NCBI RefSeq assembly: GCF_002160025.1
Contig: NZ_NFJU01000011.1
Coordinates: 29,017 to 93,016 of the forward strand
Reading direction: 5' to 3'
Length of the DNA: 64,000 nucleotides
Origin: Anaeromassilibacillus sp. An200
GTDB taxonomy: Bacteria > Bacillota > Clostridia > Oscillospirales > Acutalibacteraceae
This document shows, piece by piece, positions 52,593 to 60,631 of the stretch (the first letter of the stretch is position 1; each line of letters begins with the position of its first letter). The position numbers were made by a program, and so were the translations under genes. A model generated the notes under the pieces. The model was not told the DNA's origin. It searched no databases and worked only from the letters and a program-made list of their open reading frames with translations.

Positions 52593-52648
52593 GAAGGGGC
52601 CGCCACATCATGGCCCCTTCCCTATTTAATAGAAGAGTACTCTTCTAT
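52593..52648 (-). promoter_or_regulatory. Two stem-loops in the permease-SBP spacer
   Basis: GGAAGGGGCC (52593-52602) pairs with GGCCCCTTCC (52613-52622) without a T-run. Next to it, 52629-52648 is a perfect 20-bp palindrome (ATAGAAGAGT and its reverse complement). In other sugar operons such stems protect the binding-protein mRNA and raise its level; here that is an inference. Confidence 0.6.
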
Positions 52649-52678
52649 CGTCGGCAAATATCGTATCGGGAAAACGGA

Positions 52679-53605
52679 TCAGCCCTTCACGGCGCCGATC
52701 ATAATGCCTTTGACAAAGTAGCGCTGGAAAATCGGATAGACAAGCATAATCGGGATAACAACGATGATGGTGATCGTCATGCGGATGCTGGTGGGGGTCT
52801 GCGAGGTTGCAAGACCCGCCAGAGAACCGGTGCCGCTGCCGCTGTTGGACTGTCCGGCCAGGGAGCTTGCCTGGTTCAGATACTGATACAGGATGAACTG
52901 CAAAGGATAGAGCTTCTTGTCCGTCACCAGGAGAAGCGTGTCCTGAAAGGCGTTCCACTGGTTAACGGCGGAGAAAATTGCCACAGTGGCCATAATCGGC
53001 TTGATGACCGGCAGCATGATGCGGAAGAAAATTTTGAGGATACCGGCGCCATCGATCTCGGCCGCCTCCTGGAGCTCCTTCGGCACACTCTCAACGAAGG
53101 TTTTGGTCAGGATGATGAAGAAGGGCGAAACAATCGCGGGCAGGATATATCCCCAGAAGTTATTGGTCAGACCCAGGTTGCGCATCGTCAGATACCACGG
53201 AATGATGCCGGCGTTGAAATACATTGTCGCAACCACCATCCGGTACCAGATTTTACGGTGCCACATTTTGTTCTGGGTGAACATGAACCCAAGGAACGCG
53301 GATGCGGAAACCGTGCAGAAGGTGCCGATCACGGTACGCATGATGGAGATATAAGCGGATTGGGCCAGGCCGTCAATCTGAAGCGCACTGATGAAGTTCT
53401 GGAAATGAACGCCCTGCGGCCAGAAAAGGATCACGCCGCGTGCGCTCAGGTCGTTGGCGCTGATGGCATTGATAAAGATGTAGTAAAACGGATAGATACA
53501 GACGAGGGCGCACAGGGAAAACACAATATAGCAGATAACGCTCATCAGAATATCGCCGGGTGTGCGCTCGTGTATCTTGCTCTTTTTTGCTTTGGTACTC
53601 GCCAT
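52679..53605 (-). CDS. Carbohydrate ABC transporter permease, YtcP/MalG type
   Basis: 308 aa, six membrane segments. 'MSVICYIVFSLCALVCIYPFYYIFINAIS' at the N-terminus, the EAA loop 'VESVPKELQEAAEIDGAGILKIFFRIMLPVIKPIMATVAIFSAVNQWNAF', and the stock C-terminus 'PIFQRYFVKGIMIGAVKG'. It forms the channel together with the LplB-type permease encoded just upstream. The EAA loop contacts an ATPase that is not encoded in the window; such systems commonly share a distant MsmX-like ATPase. Confidence 0.95.
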   Translation of the reverse strand: MASTKAKKSKIHERTPGDILMSVICYIVFSLCALVCIYPFYYIFINAISANDLSARGVILFWPQGVHFQNFISALQIDGLAQSAYISIMRTVIGTFCTVSASAFLGFMFTQNKMWHRKIWYRMVVATMYFNAGIIPWYLTMRNLGLTNNFWGYILPAIVSPFFIILTKTFVESVPKELQEAAEIDGAGILKIFFRIMLPVIKPIMATVAIFSAVNQWNAFQDTLLLVTDKKLYPLQFILYQYLNQASSLAGQSNSGSGTGSLAGLATSQTPTSIRMTITIIVVIPIMLVYPIFQRYFVKGIMIGAVKG

Positions 53606-53630
53606 GATTCGTTCCCACCTTTCTCAAAAC

Positions 53631-54560
53631 TCACAGGAAGCTTTCGCCGCGGATGAGTTTGGAAGCGCCGTTGGCAAAGAACAGCAGCACCAGGCTGACA
53701 ATGCTCTTGAGCATACTGATCGCGACGGAAACAGAATAACTGCCGGCGCCCATGGCCGTGTTATACACGTACAAATCCAGCACCTGGATGTACTCTTTGT
53801 TGAAAGCATTCTGGAAAACGTAGTACTGCTCCATGCCGTTGTTCAGGAAGTTGGCGATATTGATCATGAGCAGGACAAAGAATGTGGGAAGCAGGCTCGG
53901 CAGGGTGATGTACCAGATCATCTTCATGCGGGTCGCGCCGTCCACTCTGGCCGCCTCATACATTTCATTGTCAATGCCGGAGATGGCCGCTATGTACATG
54001 ATGGACGCCCAGCCGAGGTTTTTCCAGGTCAGCCACAGCCACTGAGTGAGCCAGACGTGGTCGGACGATTGCAGGAAAAGAATTGGTTCATCCGGAGAAA
54101 TGATGCCGAGACTGGCAAGCAGGGTATTCATCATGCCGGTGCTGTTGAACAGGCTGAACGCAACAGAGTAAACAAGCACCCAGCTGATGAAGTTCGGCAG
54201 CGTTGTGACTGTCTGCACAAACTTGCGGAAACGCACACACTTGAGCTCATTGAGAAACACCGCGAAAATCATGGGAAGCCACGAGGTACCGAGTGTGATA
54301 GCACTCATGGCGAAGGTGTTTTTGAGCACCTGCAGCAGCTGGTTGATTTTCACATCCGTCTCCACAAGGGAGTAGAACCATTTGAGTCCGACAAAATCAT
54401 CCCAGGAGAACGGCTTCGGAGGTTTGTAATCAAAGAAAGCGTAAATCCATCCGTACAGCGGATAGTAGGAGAAAATCAAAACGAGAATGAGAAAAGGCAA
54501 GATGTAAAGAAACAGCTTGAATGAGTCCCATTTCTTTTTGTTCTTCTGAATGGCTTTCAT
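53631..54560 (-). CDS. Carbohydrate ABC transporter permease, LplB/MalF type
   Basis: 309 aa, six membrane segments, beginning 'KLFLYILPFLILVLIFSYYPLYGWIYAFFDYKPPKPFSWDDFVGLKWF', which is the LplB signature. The EAA loop is 'IDNEMYEAARVDGATRMKMIWYITLPSLLPTFFVLLMI'. First gene of the transporter operon, behind a full consensus promoter and a LacI-type operator. Confidence 0.95.
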   Translation of the reverse strand: MKAIQKNKKKWDSFKLFLYILPFLILVLIFSYYPLYGWIYAFFDYKPPKPFSWDDFVGLKWFYSLVETDVKINQLLQVLKNTFAMSAITLGTSWLPMIFAVFLNELKCVRFRKFVQTVTTLPNFISWVLVYSVAFSLFNSTGMMNTLLASLGIISPDEPILFLQSSDHVWLTQWLWLTWKNLGWASIMYIAAISGIDNEMYEAARVDGATRMKMIWYITLPSLLPTFFVLLMINIANFLNNGMEQYYVFQNAFNKEYIQVLDLYVYNTAMGAGSYSVSVAISMLKSIVSLVLLFFANGASKLIRGESFL

Positions 54561-54615
54561 CTCACGACTCCCTTTCTGAATAAGGCTATGAAAACGGGTG
54601 ATGTCAGGTTTTTTT

Positions 54616-54629
54616 GTTTATCGTTAAAC
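54616..54629 (-). promoter_or_regulatory. LacI operator O1 at the transporter promoter
   Basis: GTTTATCGTTAAAC, a near palindrome centred on CG. It is the exact reverse complement of the operator before the regulator gene itself (55983-55996). It lies ~15 bp downstream of the -10 box, where repressor binding would block elongation. Confidence 0.8.
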
Positions 54630-54644
54630 CTAACTTTTGATTGC

Positions 54645-54673
54645 ATTATAATCCTTACTTTATAATTTGTCAA
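54645..54673 (-). promoter_or_regulatory. Promoter of the xylan transporter operon
   Basis: Minus strand: TTGACA (54668-54673), 17-bp spacer, TATAAT (54645-54650), a perfect consensus with AT-rich flanks. Confidence 0.9.
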
Positions 54674-54769
54674 TAATTTTTTTAAAAAATAATTATATTT
54701 TATTGGATTTTTTCATTTTACCCCAGCATTTTCGCTATAAAAAAGCTATAGATACCTGTTTTTCTATTC

Positions 54770-54783
54770 GTTCAACGTTTAAC
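54770..54783 (-). promoter_or_regulatory. LacI operator O2 (upstream auxiliary site)
   Basis: GTTCAACGTTTAAC, same symmetry and centre as O1, 154 bp (about 15 helical turns) upstream of it. The distance suits repression by looping. Function is inferred. Confidence 0.65.
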
Positions 54784-54833
54784 TATATCGATTTCGTTTA
54801 GAAAAGTATTAAACAAATTAAGCAAAAAAAGAA

Positions 54834-54864
54834 CAAAAAAAGCCGCAGGCAATTTGCTTGCGGC
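54834..54864 (-). terminator. Terminator after the lacI-family regulator gene
   Basis: Stem GCCGCAGGC (54842-54850) with GCTTGCGGC (54856-54864); the minus strand continues with TTTTTTTG. Confidence 0.8.
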
Positions 54865-54888
54865 CGTTAAAAAGCACAATTTATAAAA

Positions 54889-55944
54889 TTATATAGTCAA
54901 TCGTTTTACCGACTTCCTTTCCACCAACGTACATGGAATCGAGAGATTCTCTGCCTCCCCCTTTGGCTCCTCTCCGGTTTCCCGTTCCTTCAGACGTTCC
55001 AGCAAAAGAAGAGACGCACGGTTTCCGATCTCCGTCAACGGCAAATCCATAGTGGTGAGGGCCGGGCGGCAGTATTCCGACAAATCCTGATTGTCAAATC
55101 CGGTGACGGAGATATCCTCACCCGCGCGCAGCCCTTTTTCCTCAAGATAATCATAAACGCCGCCGGCCATACGATCCGCCATACAGAAAATCGCTGTCAC
55201 ACCGGCCTGCACCAGAGGGCCCGCCTCCTCGTAACCGGAACGCCGGAACCAATCACCATACCGCACCCACTCCGGATTATAGGGAACATGGCTTTCAAAC
55301 ATTGCCCTCTGCGCTCCATACAGACGCCTTTGAGTATGGATATTGTTGGCGCGGCCGCCGATAAAGCCTATTCGCCGGTGTCCCATGGAAAGCAGATACT
55401 TCACCATATCATATCCGCTTTTCTCCTCGTCGATGGTCACACTGGGAATCCCCGGCAAATCGGGATATGCGTAGGCCATGATCATCGGCACTTCATAATC
55501 CTGCGTGGTGCAGTGAATCAAACGTGCGTGGCCCGCAACATAAATCACACCCTCGACCTTGATGGAACGGAGCTCCTGCAAAACAGGATTCAAAATAGAG
55601 CGGTATGCCTGCTCGTTGTTATACCAGGATTCACTCCATCTGGCATACAAGCGCAGATTCCACAAAATCGTGTGGTACCCCTCCGACTCAAACCGGGCCA
55701 TCACGCTTTCAATAATGCCCGGTGTGGTAAACTGCCCGATATCCTCCGCAATCACGGCAATCGTCCTTGTGCGCTGGTTGCGCAGGCCCTGTGCGACGTA
55801 ATTCGGCTGATACCCGCGTTTTTTTACCACCTGCATGACTTTTTGGCGGGTCGCTTCACTCACCTTGGGTTTTCCATTCAGAATATTGGACACTGTTGTC
55901 GCGGAAACATTACACTCCCGCGCAATTTCCTTTAGCGTCACCAT
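54889..55944 (-). CDS. LacI-family repressor of the xylan/arabinoxylan locus
   Basis: 351 aa. Helix-turn-helix 'MVTLKEIARECNVSATTVSNILNGKPKVSEATRQKVMQVVKKRGYQPN', hinge 'YVAQGLRNQRTRTIAVI', and a periplasmic-binding-like core with 'AIFCMADRMAGGVYDYLEEKGLRAGEDISVTGFDNQDLSEYCRPALTTMDLPLTEIG'. The ligand is likely a xylose- or arabinose-containing oligosaccharide, inferred from the locus. Start 55944, because the upstream ATG (55998) lies at operator O3, beyond the predicted leader. Three matching operators (O1-O3) point to control of both itself and the transporter operon. Confidence 0.92.
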   Translation of the reverse strand: MVTLKEIARECNVSATTVSNILNGKPKVSEATRQKVMQVVKKRGYQPNYVAQGLRNQRTRTIAVIAEDIGQFTTPGIIESVMARFESEGYHTILWNLRLYARWSESWYNNEQAYRSILNPVLQELRSIKVEGVIYVAGHARLIHCTTQDYEVPMIMAYAYPDLPGIPSVTIDEEKSGYDMVKYLLSMGHRRIGFIGGRANNIHTQRRLYGAQRAMFESHVPYNPEWVRYGDWFRRSGYEEAGPLVQAGVTAIFCMADRMAGGVYDYLEEKGLRAGEDISVTGFDNQDLSEYCRPALTTMDLPLTEIGNRASLLLLERLKERETGEEPKGEAENLSIPCTLVERKSVKRLTI

Positions 55945-55982
55945 CTGGTTTCCACCGTCCCTCTTTCCAAAATAAAAGAAGG

Positions 55983-55996
55983 GTTTAACGATAAAC
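55983..55996 (-). promoter_or_regulatory. LacI operator O3 (autoregulation)
   Basis: GTTTAACGATAAAC, identical to O1 read on the other strand, placed just after the regulator's own predicted transcription start. Confidence 0.8.
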
Positions 55997-56010
55997 AAAT
56001 TATTGATTCC

Positions 56011-56039
56011 AGTATAGCATTTCCAAGGGAAAACTGCAA
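56011..56039 (-). promoter_or_regulatory. Promoter of the lacI-family regulator gene
   Basis: Minus strand: TTGCAG (56034-56039), 17-bp spacer, TATACT (56011-56016). Confidence 0.7.
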
Positions 56040-56165
56040 GTGTTTTTCTAATATTTACATAAATTTCCCATTGTTTCTAAAATAAGTTATAAAAATAAAC
56101 CAAAAATTCCGTCGCAAATGACAAAAACAACGCATAAACCTCAAAGGTTTACCAATCTCAAAGTT

Positions 56166-56999
56166 TTACCAACCGGAATTTCCTGCCAGACTTCTCTGCC
56201 GGATCACCTCGTACAGAATGACAGTAGCCGCACAGGCAACATTGAAGGAGGAAGCGGAGCAATCGGGAGCCATTGGGATGGAAATCATTGTGTCCGCCAT
56301 CTCGTAAAAGCTCTTGCAAAGTCCTTCCGTTTCATTTCCCACCAGCACCATGCAGGGCCCATCCAGCTTTTCCTCATAAACAGGCGTCTTTTTATGCGCC
56401 GTGGTGGCAATCACATGAAAATCGGGATACCGTGCGCGCAGGGAAGCTATCGCCGCCTGCATCTGCGCGTTATCCGTCAGACGGATGGACGGGAGGCGGA
56501 AAAAGGACCCCATCCCCGAAGTTATCACTTCCGGATCGTACAAATCCACAGCATGGCCTGTCACCAGCAGCGCATCCGCCCCCAAAGCATCGCAGGAGCG
56601 GATCAATGTGCCGAGATTTCCCCGGTTGGACGGACGGTCAAACACCACCAGAAGGGGATTTTCACGCAGATGCAGGGACTCAAAGCTGTCGTCGCGCATT
56701 TTGACCACCGCCATCAGCTCGGAGGTGTCCTCCTTGCGGCTGAGTTCCTGCATCAGTTCCCGGGTCAGCACATAATTTTCCTCTGTTTTAACCTGTGCCA
56801 GAAAATCCCTGGCCCATTGGGAAAGCGGCATTTCATCTGTGTAGAGAAGAGAGGAAATTTCCCATCCGCTTCTCACCGCTTCGTTGAGATTCCGCACTCC
56901 CTCCACCAGAAATTCTCCATATTTATATCGTTTGTTGCGATTGGTCTGGAGCACTTCAAATTTCTGATATTGGGCATTTCTGGAATAAATCTTTTTCAT
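56166..56999 (-). CDS. TrmH/SpoU-family RNA 2'-O-methyltransferase
   Basis: 277 aa. N-terminal substrate-binding part 'NKRYKYGEFLVEGVRNLNEAVRSGWEI', then the three SpoU motifs: 'DRPSNRGNLGTLIRSCDALGADALLV', 'PCMVLVGNETEGLCKSFYEMAD' and 'ISIPMAPDCSASSFNVACAATVILYEV'. The knotted fold methylates ribose in rRNA or tRNA; the target cannot be read. It stands alone between the xylan regulator and yitT. Confidence 0.9.
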   Translation of the reverse strand: MKKIYSRNAQYQKFEVLQTNRNKRYKYGEFLVEGVRNLNEAVRSGWEISSLLYTDEMPLSQWARDFLAQVKTEENYVLTRELMQELSRKEDTSELMAVVKMRDDSFESLHLRENPLLVVFDRPSNRGNLGTLIRSCDALGADALLVTGHAVDLYDPEVITSGMGSFFRLPSIRLTDNAQMQAAIASLRARYPDFHVIATTAHKKTPVYEEKLDGPCMVLVGNETEGLCKSFYEMADTMISIPMAPDCSASSFNVACAATVILYEVIRQRSLAGNSGW

Positions 57000-57143
57000 T
57001 GCCTTGCCAACCGTTCCTTTCTGCGGGGAACGCTTCCCCTTCTCTCTTCTTCTGCCGAAAGCTGTGCTTTTTTCTTTTTTATATCACAAAGCGCGGGGGA
57101 ATGCAATGACCGCCGTCAGTTTGGAAAGGGCTTTCGGTTTTTC

Positions 57144-57172
57144 TTGCCTTTCCATGTTTTTTTGGGTACAAT
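57144..57172 (+). promoter_or_regulatory. Promoter of the yitT-like gene
   Basis: TTGCCT (57144-57149), 17-bp spacer, TACAAT (57167-57172). The rest of the 57000-57258 gap shows nothing else. Confidence 0.65.
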
Positions 57173-57258
57173 AAAAACAGAAATCCCTTCCGGCCGCGGA
57201 ACGGCACGGGCCAGCCGCCCCCGGACCGCAGGCCGCAGGGAGCTGGGAGTGTGCGGCA

Positions 57259-58110
57259 ATGAAAGACACATGGAAAAAAGTTTTGTTTGAGTATTTTCTG
57301 ATCACCATCAGCACCCTTTGCATGGCAGTCGGCATTTACTATTTCAAGTTTCCAAACAATTTCACATTCGGCGGCGTCAGCGGCCTCTCTGTTGTGCTCA
57401 GCCCCTTCATCCCTCTCTCCCCCTCGGCGATCAACTTCATCATCAACGCCCTGCTGCTGATTCTGGGTTTTCTCTTTCTGGGACGCGGATTCGGCATACG
57501 GACAGTCTATTCCAGCACACTGCTTTCCGTATCCCTCTCCCTTCTCGATCAGATTGCGCCTCTGTCCGCTCCCTTGACGGACGAGCCTTTGCTGGAGCTG
57601 ATTTTCGCCGTCCTTCTTCCGGGATTTGGCTCCGCCGTGCTTTTCAACATCGGAGCATCAAGCGGCGGCACAGATATTGTGGCGATGATCCTTCGCAAAT
57701 ACACCAGCGTCGATATCGGACGTGCCTTGCTGCTGAGCGATCTTTTGATTACTTTGACAGCCTTCTTCGTATTCGACATGAAAACAGCCCTCTTCTCTCT
57801 GCTGGGCCTGATCTCAAAGTCTCTGGTCGTCGACAATGTAATCGAAAGCATCAACCTGTGCAAATCCTTCAATGTGGTGTGCAGCAGCCCCGATAAAATC
57901 TGCACCTTCATCACGGAGACACTGCACCGCAGCGCTACGGTGTTTGAAGCCCACGGTGCGTTCAGCCACAATCATAATTATGTTGTCCTCACGGTGCTCA
58001 AGCCTTATCAGGCCGTGGCCCTGCGCCGGTTTATCCGTGAAAACGAGCCGGGCGCGTTCATTCTCATCACCAACACCAGCGAAATTATAGGAAAAGGATT
58101 TCAACGTTAA
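57259..58110 (+). CDS. YitT-family membrane protein (YitT membrane domain plus DUF2179)
   Basis: 283 aa. Five to six membrane segments with the family motifs 'AVGIYYFKFPNNFTFGGVSGLSVVLS', 'FLFLGRGFGIRTVYSST', 'GFGSAVLFNIGASSGGTDIVAMIL', and a C-terminal soluble DUF2179 domain ('KICTFITETLHRSATVFEAHGAFSHNHNYVVLTVLKPYQAVALRRFIRENEPGAFILITNTSEIIGKGF'). The function is not settled. Its TAA shares the TTAA palindrome (58107-58110) with the stop codon of the convergent GH127 gene, leaving no intergenic space and no terminator. Confidence 0.92.
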   Translation: MKDTWKKVLFEYFLITISTLCMAVGIYYFKFPNNFTFGGVSGLSVVLSPFIPLSPSAINFIINALLLILGFLFLGRGFGIRTVYSSTLLSVSLSLLDQIAPLSAPLTDEPLLELIFAVLLPGFGSAVLFNIGASSGGTDIVAMILRKYTSVDIGRALLLSDLLITLTAFFVFDMKTALFSLLGLISKSLVVDNVIESINLCKSFNVVCSSPDKICTFITETLHRSATVFEAHGAFSHNHNYVVLTVLKPYQAVALRRFIRENEPGAFILITNTSEIIGKGFQR

Positions 58111-59792
58111 CGCAGACGGGAAGAGAAACAGATTCTCTCCTCCGGCACCAGACCAGCCAGAACCACCGGTCCGTCGACAAAAGCCACCGTATCCGGCTTA
58201 TCCGGCAGAGAAACACACACAACACTCTTCGGATACTCTGCTTCCAATGTGTCATTTTCCCACATCCGCTCAAATACGGCATATCCATCTTGGATCTTCG
58301 GGGAAACCGTTTCTCCGTTCAGGCGGAAAACGGGATCCCCCTGAATCCATCTGGGAAGGCGCAGACGCAGCGCAAACGTAACCGGGCGCTCTGTGCTAAC
58401 CGTAAACTGAACCGTTTCCCAGGTCGGTCTGTTCGCAAGCATGTGTGATATTTCATGAATCTCCAAAATATCCCCACACAAATCCGCCGGCTTCTGCTCG
58501 AGCGTGACCGGAACCCCATCCACACAAAAAGCGGCCTCGGACGGGAAATACTGCGCCACCGTGATGCCATCGTCTGCTCCGTAATAAATCCATTCTCTGT
58601 ACCGGGCGTTGGCCTGCACCAGGGTGCAGTGGCAGCACCAGAAATCTTCGGTCTTGGAGCCCCATTTTTTCTGCGAGCCCGCCGCCAAAAGAAGGTAGTA
58701 GGTAATCAAGCCAGACTTGGGAGGCGAGGGCTCCAGGCACTGCTCTCTCGCATGCCCCTCACAGAAGCCCTGTGCAAACAGTCCATTCCAAATATTGGAC
58801 TCTATATAATCCGCATATTTTTCATCCCCTGTCCAGCGGTACAGATAATCCGCCAGACGGACCATATTGTAGACGGTGCAGTGTTCCTGGTTCATATCGC
58901 CAAGCCGCGCGGAAAACTGATTTTTCGGCGTCCAGATCTCGCCGTTTGTCTGTCCGCCTGTCGCAAAACGTCCGCGCTCATCCACCGCGAGACGCCAGTA
59001 GCTTTCCACAATGCGCCGGAACCGCTCTTCCCCTGTCACCTCATACACTCTGGCACATCCCTGGATCTCCGGGATCGTCATGTTGGCATGGAAATTGGTC
59101 AGGACGTCGACGTTCTGTAAAAGCGGTTCTGTCAGACGGGGACGCTCATACCGCCGCGCCAGCTCCAGATGGCGCGGATCCTTTGTGACGGCATACAAAT
59201 CTCCCCAGAACTCCATGATTCCGCCTGTCTCCTCCAGATCCATCATGTCGCTCATAACCTCACGGGAAATTTCACCGGTAAAACGGTAAAACCAATCGGC
59301 GCACCCGCGAAGAATCTCCAAAGCCTGCTCATTGCCCGCAAAAAGATACATATCCAGCAGGCCCATCATCACCTTATGGCACACATACTGCGGCGCCCAA
59401 AAATGACGGCCGTTTTTCAGTCCATAGAGAAATTTTTCCGGTATGGGAAAAGCCCATCCCCCGCCGTTTGCCTCCTGGCAGCGGGCAATCTCCGCCACAA
59501 TAAAATCCGCTTTGGCTTTCAGGCGTCTTTCCTTCGTCTCATTGTAGATTCTCGCCGCCGCACTCAGCCAGTGGCCTGTAAAGGTTCCGCGAATCTGACT
59601 TAAAGGTGCGTCCCAGCCCCCGTGAAGATTTTCAAGCTTATAATTCAGCCTGCCGTTCAGCCCCGCCTCCGTATAAAACGGAAACAGCAGATTTTCTTCC
59701 CGAAGCTCCATCAAATAACGGTAATCCCGTTCCCTCTTGGTTTTTGGCAACCCCGGAAGCAGATGAACCTCCTGAATCATGGATTGCAGCAT
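58107..59792 (-). CDS. GH127-like beta-L-arabinofuranosidase (DUF1680), C-terminus probably missing
   Basis: 561 aa. (alpha/alpha)6 barrel: 'LENLHGGWDAPLSQIRGTFTGHWLSAAARIY', 'SDMMDLEETGGIMEFWGDLYAVTKD', 'RFATGGQTNGEIWTPK', 'EHCTVYNMVRLADYLYRWTGDEKYADYIE', and the Zn/nucleophile cysteine cluster 'EDFWCCHCTLVQANARY'. Family members run to about 640-660 aa, with a further beta-domain after '-GP-VLAG-'. This protein stops ~15 residues after that point ('FVDGPVVLAGLVPEE'), exactly where it meets yitT. A truncation is likely but not certain. It follows the remains of an ABC transporter operon. Confidence 0.8.
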   Translation of the reverse strand: MLQSMIQEVHLLPGLPKTKRERDYRYLMELREENLLFPFYTEAGLNGRLNYKLENLHGGWDAPLSQIRGTFTGHWLSAAARIYNETKERRLKAKADFIVAEIARCQEANGGGWAFPIPEKFLYGLKNGRHFWAPQYVCHKVMMGLLDMYLFAGNEQALEILRGCADWFYRFTGEISREVMSDMMDLEETGGIMEFWGDLYAVTKDPRHLELARRYERPRLTEPLLQNVDVLTNFHANMTIPEIQGCARVYEVTGEERFRRIVESYWRLAVDERGRFATGGQTNGEIWTPKNQFSARLGDMNQEHCTVYNMVRLADYLYRWTGDEKYADYIESNIWNGLFAQGFCEGHAREQCLEPSPPKSGLITYYLLLAAGSQKKWGSKTEDFWCCHCTLVQANARYREWIYYGADDGITVAQYFPSEAAFCVDGVPVTLEQKPADLCGDILEIHEISHMLANRPTWETVQFTVSTERPVTFALRLRLPRWIQGDPVFRLNGETVSPKIQDGYAVFERMWENDTLEAEYPKSVVCVSLPDKPDTVAFVDGPVVLAGLVPEERICFSSRLR

Positions 59793-59805
59793 GTAAACTC
59801 CTCCT

Positions 59806-59865
59806 TTATTTTTCCACGCCTGTTGTAACAGTCATACCCGCTACAAAATACCTCTGACAGATGTA
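59806..59865 (-). pseudogene. 3' remnant of a sugar ABC permease gene (MalG type)
   Basis: In the minus-strand frame ending at the TAA of 59806-59808, the last codons read 'YICQRYFVAGMTVTTGVEK'. 'QRYF-V-x-G-M' followed by a short tail is the stock C-terminus of MalG-type permeases (compare 'QRYFVKGIMIGAVKG' of the intact permease in this window). Nothing further upstream in this frame is permease-like; a TGA sits at 59866-59868. The remainder of the gene is gone. Confidence 0.75.
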
Positions 59866-60350
59866 TCATGTCCATTAATGGTGGCGATGTATTTTCCATT
59901 CCAGCGGAAAGCATCATAAATATTCTGGGCAAACTTCTCGTCCTGATAGAAATCCTTCTCCGCCTCAAACCGGTCGGTCAGGTCCATCAGCAGCCCCTGC
60001 TCCGCCCATGCGGCGAAATAATGCGGATGCCCATAAATAACGTCCGGTGCGTTTCCACCCATAAACATGGTATCAATTTTTTGCGTGTAGTTCTCGGGAA
60101 TGTACTCAAGGTTAATCTTTGTGCCGGGATACTTCTCCTCAAAAGCTGCGATAATTTCCTCGTTAATCTCTTTTTCCGCCAGAGAACCCCATGTAGAAAA
60201 GGTAATTTCGCCCTGCAGCGTTACCTCTTCCTCGGAATTGCCGTTCTCCCCGGAAGCCTGAGGCGCTGTGGAAGAAGCATCTCCCCCACTGCATCCAGCC
60301 AGCGAAGCGGTCATGAGCAACGCCATCATACCTGCCAGAAATTTTTTCAT
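59841..60350 (-). pseudogene. 5' remnant of a sugar ABC substrate-binding lipoprotein gene
   Basis: 169 codons. Lipoprotein signal 'MKKFLAGMMALLMTASLAGC' (Cys20), Ser/Gly/Glu linker, then 'GEITFSTWGSLAEKEINEEIIAAFEEKYPGTKINLEYIPENYTQKIDTMFMGGNAPDVIYGHP' and 'FRWNGKYIATINGHDT', a normal family-1 binding-protein N-domain. Where a full protein would go on for another ~260 residues, it breaks after 'NGHDT', runs 'SVRGIL' and stops, overlapping the permease remnant. GGAGGG precedes the ATG, and promoter and operator are intact, so a truncated lipoprotein could still be made. Confidence 0.85.
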
Positions 60351-60387
60351 TACAATCCCTCCATGTCCGCGGCCCAAAGCCGCTTTT

Positions 60388-60417
60388 GTTAAAAATAACA
60401 TTTATGTTATCTTTAAC
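60388..60417 (-). promoter_or_regulatory. 30-bp palindromic operator at the remnant SBP promoter
   Basis: Core ATAACAT-TT-ATGTTAT (60395-60410) flanked by GTTAAA and TTTAAC arms; the two 15-bp halves match at 14 of 15 positions. It overlaps the edge of the -10 box, a repressor position. The sequence differs from the LacI operators of the xylan locus and no matching regulator gene is in the window. Confidence 0.65.
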
Positions 60418-60444
60418 ATCATCTTAATCTCTTCTATTTGTCAA
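60416..60444 (-). promoter_or_regulatory. Promoter of the remnant SBP gene
   Basis: Minus strand: TTGACA (60439-60444), 17-bp spacer, TGATGT (60416-60421). Confidence 0.65.
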
Positions 60445-60631
60445 TAGAAAATCTAAAATTTATTTTATATTTTTATTCACAATGAAAAACACCACAATTT
60501 TTTCTTATTAGAACGAAACGCACGCTTTTCCATAAAGCGTTTCCAAAAGCGTATGGGAATTCTTTCCGCGGGATTCATGTAAGTTTTACGTTCTATTCAT
60601 AATTCTGACATATATATCTTTTATTCTGGTT

